Assembly (NCBI RefSeq): GCF_010211765.1
Contig: NZ_PDWO01000001.1
Coordinates: 480,567 to 544,566, forward strand
From: Pseudoxanthomonas kaohsiungensis
GTDB lineage: Bacteria > Pseudomonadota > Gammaproteobacteria > Xanthomonadales > Xanthomonadaceae
Direction: 5' to 3'
DNA length: 64,000 nucleotides
Each line of letters begins with the position of its first letter. Positions within the stretch are counted from its first letter, which is position 1. Made by a program: the position numbers and the translations under genes. The notes under the pieces were generated by a model, which saw only the letters and a program-made list of their open reading frames with translations, was not told the origin of the DNA and made no database searches. Of the stretch, positions 44,490 through 53,998 are shown piece after piece.

Positions 44490-45893
44490 ATGTCGTTGTT
44501 GATCGTGCTGGCGGCGCTGGCATTCCTGATGGTGGTGGCCTACCGCGGCTACAGCGTGATCCTGTTCGCCCCGGTCGCGGCGATGGGTGCGGTGCTGCTG
44601 ACCGACCCGTCGCTGGTCGCGCCGATGTTCACCGGCCTGTTCATGGACAAGATGGTCGGCTTCCTGAAGCTGTACTTCCCGGTGTTCCTGCTGGGCGCGG
44701 TGTTCGGCAAGCTGATCGAGATGTCGGGCTTCTCCAAGTCGATCGTGGCCGCGACCATCAAGCTGGTCGGCGCGCAGCGGGCGATCCTGTCGATCGTGCT
44801 GGTCTGCGCGGTGCTGACCTACGGCGGCGTGTCGCTGTTCGTGGTGGTGTTCGCGGTCTACCCGTTCGCCGCCGAGCTGTTCCGCCAGAGCGACATCCCC
44901 AAGCGCCTGATCCCCGGCACGATTGCCTTGGGCGCGTTCACCTTCACCATGGACGCGCTGCCCGGCACGCCGCAGATCCAGAACATCATCCCGACCGCGT
45001 TCTTCGGCACCACCGCGTGGGCCGCACCGGTGCTGGGCACGCTCGGCGGCGTGTTCATCCTGGCGCTGGGCATGACCTACCTGGAGTGGCGCCGGCGGGT
45101 GGCGGTGCGCAACGGCGACGGCTACGCCAGCGGGGTGGAGCTGCGCAACGAACCCGAACCGTTCCGCGGCGACCGCCTGGCCCATCCCTTCATCGCGGTC
45201 CTGCCGCTGCTGCTGGTCGGCGTGGCCAATTTCCTGTTCACCCGCTGGATCCCGCAGCTGTACGGGGCCTCGCACGAGTTCGTGCCCTCGGTGATCGGCA
45301 ACCCCGCACCGGTGGTGCAGGACGTGGCCAGGATCGCCGCGATCTGGGCGGTCCAGGGCGCGCTGCTGGTCGGCATCCTGACCGTGCTCGCATTCGCCTG
45401 GAAGCCGGTCGCGGCGAGCTTCGCCGAAGGCACGAAGAGCGCGGTCAACGGCGCGATGCTGGCCTCGATGAACACCGCGTCCGAGTACGGCTTCGGCGCG
45501 GTGATCGCCGCCCTGCCCGGCTTCCTGGTGGTGGCCGACGCGCTGGGCGCGATCCCCAACCCGCTGGTCAACCAGGCCGTGTCGATCACCGTGCTCGCCG
45601 GCATCACCGGCTCGGCGTCCGGCGGCCTGAGCATCGCCCTGGCGGCGATGGGCGACACCTTCATCGCCAATGCGCAGGCCTACGGCATCCCGATGGACGT
45701 GCTGCACCGGGTCGCCTCGATGGCCTCCGGCGGCATGGACACCCTGCCGCACAACGGCGCGGTGATCACCCTGCTGGCCGTCACCGGGCTGACCCACCGC
45801 CAGTCCTACAAGGACATCTTCGCCATCACGATCATCAAGACCCTGGCGGTGTTCTTCATCATCGCCGTGTTCTACGCCACCGGCTGGGTCTGA
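44490..45893 (+). CDS. GntP-family permease, probable 3-hydroxybutyrate transporter
   Basis: This 467-residue polytopic inner-membrane protein has about 12 helices and matches the GntP family: LLTDPSLVAPMFTGLFMDKM near the N-terminus, GTPQIQNIIPTAFFGT in the middle and MASGGMDTLPHNGAVITLL near the end. The family moves gluconate and other hydroxyacids with protons, and members beside bdhA genes in Pseudomonads are annotated as 3-hydroxybutyrate permeases. Here it is 8 kb from bdhA, within the same functional region. ATG 44490 was chosen for the family-like hydrophobic start. Confidence 0.87.
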   Translation: MSLLIVLAALAFLMVVAYRGYSVILFAPVAAMGAVLLTDPSLVAPMFTGLFMDKMVGFLKLYFPVFLLGAVFGKLIEMSGFSKSIVAATIKLVGAQRAILSIVLVCAVLTYGGVSLFVVVFAVYPFAAELFRQSDIPKRLIPGTIALGAFTFTMDALPGTPQIQNIIPTAFFGTTAWAAPVLGTLGGVFILALGMTYLEWRRRVAVRNGDGYASGVELRNEPEPFRGDRLAHPFIAVLPLLLVGVANFLFTRWIPQLYGASHEFVPSVIGNPAPVVQDVARIAAIWAVQGALLVGILTVLAFAWKPVAASFAEGTKSAVNGAMLASMNTASEYGFGAVIAALPGFLVVADALGAIPNPLVNQAVSITVLAGITGSASGGLSIALAAMGDTFIANAQAYGIPMDVLHRVASMASGGMDTLPHNGAVITLLAVTGLTHRQSYKDIFAITIIKTLAVFFIIAVFYATGWV

Positions 45894-45897
45894 CCTG

Positions 45898-46046
45898 CAA
45901 CGCGGGGCTCGCCCCGCTGCTGTTCGGCCCCGGCGCACGTAGAGCGGGGCTTGCCCCGCTGCTGTTCGGCCTTAACGCCCGTAGAGCGGGGCTTGCCCCG
46001 CTGCGTTCGTGCGAGATCAACGGCAGCGGGGCAAGCCCCGCTCTAC
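45898..46046. repeat. Cluster of four GTAG REPs
   Basis: A truncated copy at about 45900, two direct copies starting GTAGAGCGGGGCTTGCCCCGCT at 45939 and 45981 with identical following sequence (GCTGTTCGGCC between units), and one inverted copy ending CTCTAC at 46046. The identical spacers suggest recent tandem duplication of a REP unit plus flank. Confidence 0.88.
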
Positions 46047-46067
46047 AAGAGCCTTCGGAATAAGCCG

Positions 46068-46868
46068 TCAATGCGCGCTGGCAGGCGCGTTCGATGCGGC
46101 GTGCACGGCCGGCGCGGGCCCACCGCCGCAATCGCCGCTGAGCAGGCGCGAGCGCTGCAGCCAGTCGCGGTCCGGGTAGTAGGCGAAGACGAACGTGCCG
46201 TCGCGGAGCGAATCGATCAGCGGCCGCGCCACCGCAGGTCGCACCGCCGGGCAGCCCAGGCTGCGGCCCAGCCGGCCCTGCAGTTTCGCCGCGGCCGGAT
46301 TCACGTAGGGCGCGCCGTGGATGACGATGGCGCGGTCGCGGGCGCGGTCGTTGAAGCCGGGTTCCAGGCCACGCAACCGCAACGAGTAGCCGTTGCCGCC
46401 CATGTAGGTCTCCTGCGCGGTGAATCCACCCAGGCTGGTCATGTAGCTGCCGTCGCGGTTGGAGAAGCGCGCGGTGAGGTTCTCGCCGCTGTTGCGCCCG
46501 TGCGCCACCCACTCCTCGAACAGCAGCTTCTGCCGGGCCAGGTCGAAGATCCACAGCCGCGGCTCGGTCGAGGGTCGCGAGTAGTCGATGACGCCCAGCC
46601 GCTGCGGATCGACGCCGAACTCCGGGTGGCGCAAGGCGCAGGACATCGCCCGTGCCGCCAGCGCCAGGACCTCCCGGCTGGCCGCCGGCGCCGCTTCCGC
46701 CAGCACGCCGGCCAGGTGGTCGGGGACGGCCCGGTCGGGCGTCGGAACGTGGGCCACGGTCGCCGGGGGCGGCATGGCCGATCGGTGGGATGACGGATTG
46801 CCGGCGGCCGGCACCAGCAGGGGAACAAGGGCCAGCCAGCGGGCCGCGGGAACCGGGGTCGACTTCAT
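46068..46868 (-). CDS. Murein L,D-transpeptidase catalytic-domain protein (YkuD_2 type)
   Basis: This 266-residue protein has an N-terminal signal or anchor (WLALVPLLVPAAG) and the YkuD_2-family core: VIDYSRPSTEPRLWIFDL, AQETYMGGNGYSLRLRGLEP, and the catalytic His and Cys in VIHGAPYVNP and GRSLGCPAVRP. Such proteins are believed to act on peptidoglycan in the periplasm. The start at 46868 is preferred over 46922, which would place charged sequence before the signal. It is adjacent to a second L,D-transpeptidase gene on the same strand, 54 bases upstream. Confidence 0.85.
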   Translation of the reverse strand: MKSTPVPAARWLALVPLLVPAAGNPSSHRSAMPPPATVAHVPTPDRAVPDHLAGVLAEAAPAASREVLALAARAMSCALRHPEFGVDPQRLGVIDYSRPSTEPRLWIFDLARQKLLFEEWVAHGRNSGENLTARFSNRDGSYMTSLGGFTAQETYMGGNGYSLRLRGLEPGFNDRARDRAIVIHGAPYVNPAAAKLQGRLGRSLGCPAVRPAVARPLIDSLRDGTFVFAYYPDRDWLQRSRLLSGDCGGGPAPAVHAASNAPASAH

Positions 46869-46922
46869 GCGCACGCACGTCCAGGGAAACAGGCACCGGC
46901 CCGACGCATGCCCGACCCGCAC

Positions 46923-48023
46923 TCAGGAGTTTGGACCATCCCCGTCCGATTCCAACACCGGCTGCGGCTGCTGTTCAGCGTCCAGCGGGCGCATCGCCGG
47001 CAGGTCGGTGACCAGCACCGTGGTGCCGGGGACCAGGACGTCGTACAGGCGCCGGCCGAAGTCCGGCGGCAGCCGCACCGGCAGGCTCGGCCGCTCGAGC
47101 AGGTCGACGGGAGCCGCGGACGCAGCGGCAGCGCTGCCCGCGCCCGCGCTCTGCGGACCTGCATCCGCGAGGATGGGATACGCGGTCCAGCGGTGGCCCG
47201 GGCGGGCCGGATCCAGCACGCTGGCATTGGCGCCCATGCCCTCGCCCATCACGAACAGGGTCGTGCCGTGGAAGCCCAGGTCCCCGTCCAGCAGCTCCAG
47301 CGGCGCCTCGCCGATCGGCACGCCGCCGCGCAGCACGTAGACGCGCTTGTCCGACAGGCTCACGACCACGCCGACCTGGCCGGCCGGGGCGAGCGTGTCG
47401 TCCCAGCTGTAGCCCGGGCCGCCCGCTTCGGGCACCGCCAGCGGCAGGCCCTTGGCCGAGACCGGCGCCAGTACCGCCGGATACACCAGCGTGGTCGGCG
47501 CGGCGCGCGCGTCCGATACCACCACCGTGTCGCCGTTGCGGGTGATGCCGAACAGCTTGGCTGCGAACGGATGCGGCAGGCGCACGCAGCCGTGCGAGGC
47601 CGGGTAGCCCGGCAGCGCGCCGCCATGCAGGGCGATGCCGTCCCAGGTCAGCCGCTGCATGTAGGGCATCGGCGCGTTGTTGTAGAGGTTGGACTTGTGG
47701 TCCTTGTTCTTCTGCAGGATGGTGAACACGCCGGTCGGCGTGTCCTTGCCCTGCTTGCCCGAACTGATCGTCGACACGCCGATGGCGATGCCGTTGCGGT
47801 AGACGTAGGCGCGCTGCTCGTCGAGGCTGACCACCAGGACCACCGGCCCCTCCGGCGCGATCTCCGGATGCCAGAGGAATTCGCCGGGCTTGAGGTCCAG
47901 CGGACCGCGCGGCGCGTCCTGGGCCAGCGCCATGGTGGCGGCGAGCAGCAGCGAGGCGGCCAGGGCACGCAGCAGGCGGCGCGTGCGGGTGGGTTCGAAC
48001 GTGCTGCCGGACCGTGGTGCCAT
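46923..48023 (-). CDS. L,D-transpeptidase (YkuD domain)
   Basis: This 366-residue periplasmic enzyme has a signal peptide (ALAASLLLAATMALAQ) and a YkuD catalytic domain at about 60-180. The motif is IALHGGALPGYPASHGCVRL, with catalytic His and Cys, after DTPTGVFTILQKNKDH. A second, YkuD-like half (VGVVVSLSDKRVYVLRGGVP) lacks the catalytic motif. L,D-transpeptidases form 3-3 cross-links or attach proteins to murein. The C-terminal tail is Ala/Pro-rich. The start at 48023 gives the signal peptide. Confidence 0.88.
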   Translation of the reverse strand: MAPRSGSTFEPTRTRRLLRALAASLLLAATMALAQDAPRGPLDLKPGEFLWHPEIAPEGPVVLVVSLDEQRAYVYRNGIAIGVSTISSGKQGKDTPTGVFTILQKNKDHKSNLYNNAPMPYMQRLTWDGIALHGGALPGYPASHGCVRLPHPFAAKLFGITRNGDTVVVSDARAAPTTLVYPAVLAPVSAKGLPLAVPEAGGPGYSWDDTLAPAGQVGVVVSLSDKRVYVLRGGVPIGEAPLELLDGDLGFHGTTLFVMGEGMGANASVLDPARPGHRWTAYPILADAGPQSAGAGSAAAASAAPVDLLERPSLPVRLPPDFGRRLYDVLVPGTTVLVTDLPAMRPLDAEQQPQPVLESDGDGPNS

Positions 48024-48200
48024 GCGTCCTCCGGAGTGTGCCGCCCGGGGGCACGAGGTGCGTGCGCTGCGGGCGGCGTGGCTGACGGCGATCCTAGTGC
48101 AGGCGGCGCGGGCAGGCCATGGGTGCCTGGTCACCTCGCCCCCCTCGTCCGTGCCCGGGTTGCGGGCCATCACCCTCGCGGGCCGCAAGCGCGGCCGGCC

Positions 48201-49490
48201 TCAGCCCAGCAGGTGCGCCTGCAGCGCGGCGTACTCCGGCGGCACCGGCGTGGCCTGGGCTGGCCGGGCGAGCAGCTCGGCCAACGCCGGCGGCACTTCG
48301 ACCGCATGGCCGACCAGCGGCTCGACCACCGATTCGAACTTGGCCGGATGCGCGGTGGCGGCCACCGCCCAGTCGCCGTCCACGCCGTCGGCGCGCAGCG
48401 TCTCCAGCACGTGCACGGCAGTGGCGGTGTGCGGGCAGAACACCTCGCCGTACTGCTGCCAGCGCGAGCGGATCGTGGCGCGGATGGTCTCGTCGTCCAC
48501 GGCAATGGCGGTATATGCGGCGCGCAATGCCGCATCGTCGCCGGCGTAGAGCCAGCGCAGGCGCTCGAAGTTGCTCGGCGCGCCCACGTCCATCGCATTG
48601 GCCAGGGTCGCCACGCTGGCGCGCGGCGCGTAGTCGTCGCCGGCGAAGTAGTCCGGCAGCACCGTGTTGGCGTTGGTCGCCAGCACGATCCGGCCGATCG
48701 GCACGCCCTGCGCGCGGGCCAGGATCGCGGCCATCGCATTGCCCAGGTTGCCGGTGGGGATGACGAAGTTGAGCTCGCGGCCGGTCGCGGCGCGATGCGA
48801 CAGCGCCGCGTGCGCGTAGTAGCTCATCTGCGGCAGCAGCCGGCCCAGGCTGATGCTGTTGGCCGAACTGAGCGGCACCTGTGCCTGCAGTTCCGCGTCG
48901 TTGAGCGCGCGCTTGACCAGCGCCTGGCAATCGTCGAACGAACCGGCCACCCGCAGCGCGGTGACGTTGCCGCCGAAGCAGCCCAGCTGGTGCGCCTGCC
49001 GCGGCGACACGCGCCCGTCCGGGTACAGCACCACCACGCGGAGGCCCGGCTGGCCGTGGAAGGCGGCGGCCACCGCCGCGCCGGTATCGCCGGAGGTGGC
49101 AACCAGGATGGTCAGCGGCCGAGGGGCACCGCGGCGGATGCGCGCCAGGCAGGCAGCGAGGAAGCGCGCACCCACGTCCTTGAACGCCGCGGTCCGGCCG
49201 TGGAACAGCTCCAGCACGTGGTCGCCCGGCGTGGCCAGCGGCTCGAGCGGCACCGGGAAGTCGAACGCCTCGCGGCAGATCGCCTCCAGCTCCGGCGCCA
49301 GCGCGTCGCCCTCGAAGAACGGCGCCAGCAACGTGGCAGTGGTGGCGGCCAGGTCCGCGCCGGCCTCCAGGTTGCGCGCGACCGGCAGCTTCTCCGGCAC
49401 GTAGAGCCCGCCATCGGGCGCCAGCCCGGCAGCGATGGCGTCACTGAGCGAACTGGCGGGGGAATTGTTGCGGGTGGAAATGAAGTTCAT
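48201..49490 (-). CDS. thrC: Threonine synthase
   Basis: This 429-residue PLP enzyme converts O-phosphohomoserine to threonine. The family N-terminus NFISTRNNSPASSLSDAIAA, the PLP lysine in HGRTAAFKDVGARF, and LVATSGDTGAAVAAAFHG are all visible. NFVIPTGNLGNAMAAILA supplies the phosphate-binding glycine loop. The start at 49490 matches the family N-terminus, and the reading up to 49553 is an accidental extension. It is the last gene of the thr series but is separated from thrB by 385 bases of repeat sequence. Confidence 0.95.
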   Translation of the reverse strand: MNFISTRNNSPASSLSDAIAAGLAPDGGLYVPEKLPVARNLEAGADLAATTATLLAPFFEGDALAPELEAICREAFDFPVPLEPLATPGDHVLELFHGRTAAFKDVGARFLAACLARIRRGAPRPLTILVATSGDTGAAVAAAFHGQPGLRVVVLYPDGRVSPRQAHQLGCFGGNVTALRVAGSFDDCQALVKRALNDAELQAQVPLSSANSISLGRLLPQMSYYAHAALSHRAATGRELNFVIPTGNLGNAMAAILARAQGVPIGRIVLATNANTVLPDYFAGDDYAPRASVATLANAMDVGAPSNFERLRWLYAGDDAALRAAYTAIAVDDETIRATIRSRWQQYGEVFCPHTATAVHVLETLRADGVDGDWAVAATAHPAKFESVVEPLVGHAVEVPPALAELLARPAQATPVPPEYAALQAHLLG

Positions 49491-49875
49491 GGCGTCCCAT
49501 CGGTTTGAAGGTTCGACAGGCCTTTGATCGAGCGCCGTCGATGTTGCATCCACTTATGCACTTACAGTCGCACTCGCCGTTGCCGTTGCCGTTGCCGTTG
49601 ATCTTCGCTCTTGACCTTCCCCGCCGGTAAAGCGAGCCGAGCATCGCAGGACGACGGGGCCGAAGAGCTGCCCTTGTCTGAGCGCAGCGAGTTTGGGCAG
49701 CGTGCCCCGTCGTCCGAGAAGCACAGGGAACCGGCCGGCGCAGCCGGGCGGACCGCGTCCCCGGCTGTGCTTTCTTTTGGTTACTTTTCTTTGCACAAAC
49801 AAAGAAAAGTAACTCGCGCGGCAGCGCGAACCCCGCCTTACGCAGCCACGCGGCCACGCGGCCACGCAAAAACCC
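49491..49875. repeat. Repeat-filled gap between thrB and thrC
   Basis: This gap holds no gene. It contains four GTTGCC hexamers (49575-49600), an inverted repeat GGACGACGGGGC / GCCCCGTCGTCC at 49649-49660 and 49704-49715 with an inner CTGCCC/GGGCAG stem, and a strong AT-rich hairpin GTTACTTTTCTTTG / CAAAGAAAAGTAAC at 49780-49793 and 49800-49813. The AT-rich stem contrasts sharply with the GC-rich genome and resembles a recurring intergenic element of Xanthomonads and Pseudomonads. Confidence 0.75.
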
Positions 49876-50814
49876 TCACAACAACACCGCCCCCGCACTA
49901 TCCACCGCCGACACCCATGCCTGGCTCTCGAACCCGGCCGCCGCGAAAGCCGCCTGCACCGCCGGCGCGGCCGCTTCCGCCCGCTCCCGCGACTCGAACC
50001 ACGCGAACACGCTCGGCCCGGCGCCGGAAATGCTCGCGCCCATCGCCCCGGCCTCCAGCGCCGCCGCCTTGGCCGCGTCGAACCCGGCGATCAACGGCGC
50101 ACGCCGCGGCTCCACCAGCACGTCGCGCAAGCCGGCGCGCACCAAATGCGCATCGCCGGCATGGCAGCCGGCCAGCACCAGGGCCAGGTTCGCGCTCTGC
50201 GCCACGAACTCCTTCAGCTCGTAGCTGCCGGCCAGCGCCTCGCGCGCGCGGCGTGTTTCCAGCACCGCCTCCGGATGCACCAGCAGGCTGTGCCAGCTTT
50301 CAGGCACGGGAATCCGCACCAGGCGGTCGGCCGTGGCCAGCACCAGCCCACCGAGCAGCATCGGCCCGAGGTTGTCGCCGTGGCGGCCGCCGCTGGCCAC
50401 CGCCTCGCCGGCCAGCGCGAACGGATACAGCGCCTGCCGCGGCAGCGGCGCATCGAGCAGCGCGTTGGCCGCCACCAGCGCGGCCACGCACGAGGCGGCC
50501 GAGCCGCCCATGCCCGAGCCCAGCGCGATGCCCTTGTCGATCTCGATCTCGAACCCGAACGGCAGCGCCAGCGCCTCGCGCATCGCCAGCAATGCGGCAC
50601 CGGCGGTGTTGCGTTCGGCCTCCAGCGGCAACGGGAACGGCGCGCCGCGGATCGCCGCGATCCGCACCTGCGGCTCGTCGATGCGCCGCGCGGTGACGGT
50701 GTCGCCGACCCCGGCCAAGGGATGGCCGAGGATGTCGAACCCCACCGCGACATTGCCGACCGAGGCCGGCGAAAACGCCCTCGCCTGCCGCTGCGCGCCC
50801 GTCGCTGCGCTCAC
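49876..50814 (-). CDS. thrB: Homoserine kinase (GHMP type)
   Basis: This 312-residue cytoplasmic kinase phosphorylates homoserine. GHMP motifs are visible: motif 1 [15 protein letters not shown], motif 2 [17 protein letters not shown] (ATP loop) and motif 3 [17 protein letters not shown]. The ATG overlaps the thrA stop (ATGA). The length is normal. Confidence 0.95.
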   Translation of the reverse strand: MSAATGAQRQARAFSPASVGNVAVGFDILGHPLAGVGDTVTARRIDEPQVRIAAIRGAPFPLPLEAERNTAGAALLAMREALALPFGFEIEIDKGIALGSGMGGSAASCVAALVAANALLDAPLPRQALYPFALAGEAVASGGRHGDNLGPMLLGGLVLATADRLVRIPVPESWHSLLVHPEAVLETRRAREALAGSYELKEFVAQSANLALVLAGCHAGDAHLVRAGLRDVLVEPRRAPLIAGFDAAKAAALEAGAMGASISGAGPSVFAWFESRERAEAAAPAVQAAFAAAGFESQAWVSAVDSAGAVLL

Positions 50815-53339
50815 AGGCGCGCCCCGCGCCCGGCCGCCACCCGCAGCAGGTCGGCGAACACGCCGGCAGCGGTGACCTCCGGCCCGGCGCCGGGGCCCTG
50901 CACGATCAGCGGGTTCTCGCAGTAGCGGCGGGTGGTGAACTGGACGATGTTGTCGGTCAGGCGCAGGTTGGCGAACGCATGCTCGCGCGGCAGTTCGACC
51001 AGGCCGACGCTGGCGCGGCCGTCGGCATCGAGCCGGGCCACGTAGCGCAGTACCTGGCCGGCGGCATGGGCCGAGGCCAGCCGCGCGGCGAACGCCGCGT
51101 CCACTTCCTGCAGCCGCGCCATGAAGTCCTCCACGCTGGACTGGCGCAGCGATTCGGGCACCAGGCTCTCGACCTCCACGTCCTCCAGGCTCAGCGCGCG
51201 CCCGGCCTCGCGCACCAGGATCACCAGCTTGCGCGCCACGTCGGTGCCGGACAGGTCGTCGCGCGGGTCCGGCTCGGTGTAGCCCAGCGCGCGCGCTTCG
51301 GTCACCAGGTGCGAGAACGGCACGCTGCCGTCGTACTTGTTGAACAGCCAGGCCAGGGTGCCGGAGAAGATGCCCTCGATCGAGGTCACCGCGTCACCGG
51401 TGTCGAGCAGGTCGCGCAGCGTGGAGATCACCGGCAGGCCGGCGCCGACGGTGGCCTCGTAGCGGAAGCGCGCGCCGCTGGCCGCGGCCGCTTCGCGGAT
51501 CGCCGCGTAGCGGTCCATCGGCCCGGCGCCGGCCTGCTTGTTCGGGGTGACCACGTGGATGCCGGCGGCCAGCCATTGCGGGTAGCGGTCGGCGACCTCC
51601 GGGCTGGCGCTGCAGTCGACGATCACCACGTGCGGCAGGTGCGAGTCGAGCAGGTGCGCGGTGAAGCGGTCCAGGTCGGCCGGCTCGCTGGTGGCCTGGA
51701 AGCGGCCGCGCCAGTCGCCCTCGATGCCGCGCGGGTCCAGCAGCTGGCGCCCGCGCGAGGCGATCGCGCGCAGGCGCAGGTCGAGGTTGGCGCGCTCGAG
51801 CAGGCCACCGCGCGCGGCCAGGAGCTGGTCCAGCAGGGTCGCGCCGACGTTGCCCGGGCCGATCACGCCGACCGCGAAGGTCTGCGGCGACAGGTAGAAG
51901 CCGGCATGCGCCGCGCGCAGCGCACGGGTGGCATGGTCGCTGTCGATCGCCACCGAGATGTTGCGCTCCGAGGAGCCCTGGGCTATCGCGCGGATGTTGA
52001 CCTGGGCCCGGCCCAGCGACTCGAACAGGCGCGCGGCCACGCCGGGCTGGCCGGCCATGCCGTCGCCGACCGCGGCCAGCACGCTGATCCCCGGCACCTG
52101 CTGCACGCGCTGCACCTGGCCCACGGTGAGTTCGTGGGCGAAGGCGTTGACCAGCGCGGCCTGCGCGCGGTCGGCATCCTCCTGCTTGACCACGCAGCAG
52201 ATCGAATGCTCCGAGGAGCCCTGCGAGATCATCACCACCGACACCTTGGCGTTGCGCAGCGCGGCGAACACGCGCTCGGCCGTGCCCGGCACGCCGATCA
52301 GGCCGGTGCCTTCCAGGTTCACCAGGGCCAGGTTCGGGCTCAGGGTCAGGCCCTTCACCGGGCCGCTGAAATCGCGCTCGGAGGTGATGCGCGTGCCGGG
52401 GTGCTCCGGCTGGAAGGTGTTGCGGATGATGATCGGCAGGCCGCGCTCGATCGCCGGCGACATGGTCTGCGGGTGCACGACCTTGGCGCCGAAGTAGGCC
52501 AGTTCGCAGGCCTCGTCGTAGCTGAGCGATTCCAGCTGCACCGCTTCGGGCACCACCCGCGGGTCGGCCGAGAGCACGCCGTCGACGTCGGTCCAGATGT
52601 GCAGTTCGTCGGCCTCGAACAGCGCGGCGAAGATCGCGCCGGAGTAGTCGCTGCCGTTGCGGCCCAGGGTGGTGATCCGGTCCTGCGCATCACGGGCGAC
52701 GAAGCCGGTGGCCACCACCCGCGCCTGCGGGTTGAGCTGGCGCCAGCGCGCCAGCCGCTGCGCGCTCAGCTCCCAGTCCACGTCCACGCCCAGCTCGCCA
52801 TGGCTGACCACCAGCACCTCGCGCGCGTCGAGCACCGCGCAGTCCTCGCCCAGCGAGCGCAGGTGCTCGCCCAGCAGCCTGGCCGAGAACACCTCGCCCT
52901 GCCCCTGCACCCGCTGCAGGACCTCGCCCGGCAGCCCGCCGATCACGCTCAGCGCGCCCAGCACCTGGGCCAGTTCGTCGAAGCGCTGGTCCAGCCACTC
53001 CACCGCCGGCCCGGCGTGCTCGGCCAGCAGCGCCACGGCCGCGCCGCGATGGCGCGCGCGCAGCTCGTGCCAGCGCTCGCGCCATTCCGGGGTCGTCGCG
53101 CCGACCGGGGTGGCCGCGGCCAGCTCGGCCAGTTCGATCAGCGCATCGGTCACGCCCTTCATCGCCGACACCACGGCGACCTGCACCGACTCGCCGCGCG
53201 CCAGCAGCAGCTGGGCGACATGGCGGTAGCGTTCGGCGTCGGCCACCGAGGTACCGCCGAACTTGTGCACGACGGTACGCGCCGGTGCGACGGCGCCTGC
53301 GGCGGGACGGGCTTGTGCTTCTACGGCATGCGACGGCAT
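50811..53339 (-). CDS. thrA: Bifunctional aspartokinase / homoserine dehydrogenase I
   Basis: This 842-residue bifunctional enzyme runs two steps of the threonine pathway. The aspartokinase part opens [17 protein letters not shown] and includes [21 protein letters not shown] pair of ACT regulatory domains follows ([19 protein letters not shown] and [19 protein letters not shown]). The homoserine dehydrogenase part begins [20 protein letters not shown] and includes [12 protein letters not shown]. The fused ACT domains normally confer threonine feedback inhibition. GAGG precedes the ATG and may be sequestered by a local hairpin downstream of the leader peptide. Confidence 0.96.
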   Translation of the reverse strand: MPSHAVEAQARPAAGAVAPARTVVHKFGGTSVADAERYRHVAQLLLARGESVQVAVVSAMKGVTDALIELAELAAATPVGATTPEWRERWHELRARHRGAAVALLAEHAGPAVEWLDQRFDELAQVLGALSVIGGLPGEVLQRVQGQGEVFSARLLGEHLRSLGEDCAVLDAREVLVVSHGELGVDVDWELSAQRLARWRQLNPQARVVATGFVARDAQDRITTLGRNGSDYSGAIFAALFEADELHIWTDVDGVLSADPRVVPEAVQLESLSYDEACELAYFGAKVVHPQTMSPAIERGLPIIIRNTFQPEHPGTRITSERDFSGPVKGLTLSPNLALVNLEGTGLIGVPGTAERVFAALRNAKVSVVMISQGSSEHSICCVVKQEDADRAQAALVNAFAHELTVGQVQRVQQVPGISVLAAVGDGMAGQPGVAARLFESLGRAQVNIRAIAQGSSERNISVAIDSDHATRALRAAHAGFYLSPQTFAVGVIGPGNVGATLLDQLLAARGGLLERANLDLRLRAIASRGRQLLDPRGIEGDWRGRFQATSEPADLDRFTAHLLDSHLPHVVIVDCSASPEVADRYPQWLAAGIHVVTPNKQAGAGPMDRYAAIREAAAASGARFRYEATVGAGLPVISTLRDLLDTGDAVTSIEGIFSGTLAWLFNKYDGSVPFSHLVTEARALGYTEPDPRDDLSGTDVARKLVILVREAGRALSLEDVEVESLVPESLRQSSVEDFMARLQEVDAAFAARLASAHAAGQVLRYVARLDADGRASVGLVELPREHAFANLRLTDNIVQFTTRRYCENPLIVQGPGAGPEVTAAGVFADLLRVAAGRGARL

Positions 53340-53385
53340 GGAGGACCTCGGTCAGGGAGGCCCCGCGCGCATCCGGTGGCGGGTC

Positions 53386-53413
53386 GCCCCGCTACCTGAT
53401 CCAGGTGCGGGGC
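53386..53413 (-). promoter_or_regulatory. Attenuator-like hairpin between thr leader and thrA
   Basis: On the minus strand GCCCCGC pairs with GCGGGGC around an inner ACCTG/CAGGT stem. The upstream strand (53407-53414) can instead pair perfectly over eight bases with GCGGGGCC at 53359-53366, next to a small stem that would hide the thrA ribosome site (53346-53349 with 53357-53360). There is no T tract, so a translational or Rho-linked mechanism is more likely than intrinsic termination (inference). Confidence 0.5.
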
Positions 53414-53427
53414 CGTGGTTTCGCGGG

Positions 53428-53562
53428 TTACACGAAGACGACGGACCGCACCGGGCGGGTAATACCGGTGGCGGTGATGGTGGTAATGCCGATGATCGAT
53501 GCGCACGCCTGCCGCGGCCCCTTGGGCGGACGCTGGCTGGCGTTGGCATTCATCTTCGACAT
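53428..53562 (-). CDS. thrL: thr operon leader peptide
   Basis: This short reading frame upstream of thrA ends TAA at 53428-53430. Its C-terminal part contains the run IIGITTITATGIT, with five Ile and five Thr in 13 residues, followed by RPVRSVVFV. Ile/Thr runs are exactly what ribosomes sense in threonine-operon attenuation (E. coli ThrL is MKRISTTITTTITITTGNG). The start is ATG 53562 (44 aa) or the in-frame ATG 53553 (41 aa), both with weak ribosome sites. It stops 88 bases before thrA, and alternative hairpins fill that gap. Confidence 0.8.
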   Translation of the reverse strand: MSKMNANASQRPPKGPRQACASIIGITTITATGITRPVRSVVFV

Positions 53563-53998
53563 GCTGCCAAGAGGACACGACCGCACGGGGGACTGTCAAG
53601 TGTTGCGGCGCCACATGCGCGGATTTTTTACGTTGCGAAAGAAACAGTTAGCGGCGGGACGGGGAAAGCCGGCGTGCGCGGCGGCGCTCGGACGCCTTGA
53701 ATGCGCCGCTATGTCGTGGAAGTGTTTCCGACCAGCCGTCGGGATCGGGACGCTCGTGAGGCTTCGTCCGAGGTGCCCACTGCTGAACCGTAAGGAACGA
53801 CCGCATGGGCGTAGAGGAACTGCCAGGCGTCGACTCGGCCCATCGCGACGCACACCTTGCACCCTGGCGTCGATCGCTCTTTAACGTCAGATCGAGATGT
53901 AAGTAATGTCTGCTTTCGGCAAAAGGACACGGTGGCTCTCCGCGTGCTGGGACATCTTGTCATTCGACAGGCCGCCACAATGGCGCTAGCCTGATGTA
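53563..53998. other. Intergenic region between thr leader and metal-efflux cluster
   Basis: This 436-base region holds the thr promoter side (a perfect TTGACA, minus strand, at 53594-53599, with no matching -10 at 16-18 bases) and the upstream region of the efflux genes. It is less GC-rich than the rest. A hairpin remnant ATGTCTGCTTTCGGC at 53906 resembles one past the far end of the efflux cluster. I see no credible gene. Confidence 0.5.

Noticed and set aside
53594..53599. Perfect TTGACA as the -35 of the thr promoter
   Set aside because: No acceptable -10 hexamer lies 16-18 bases downstream, so it is mentioned only as part of the intergenic region.
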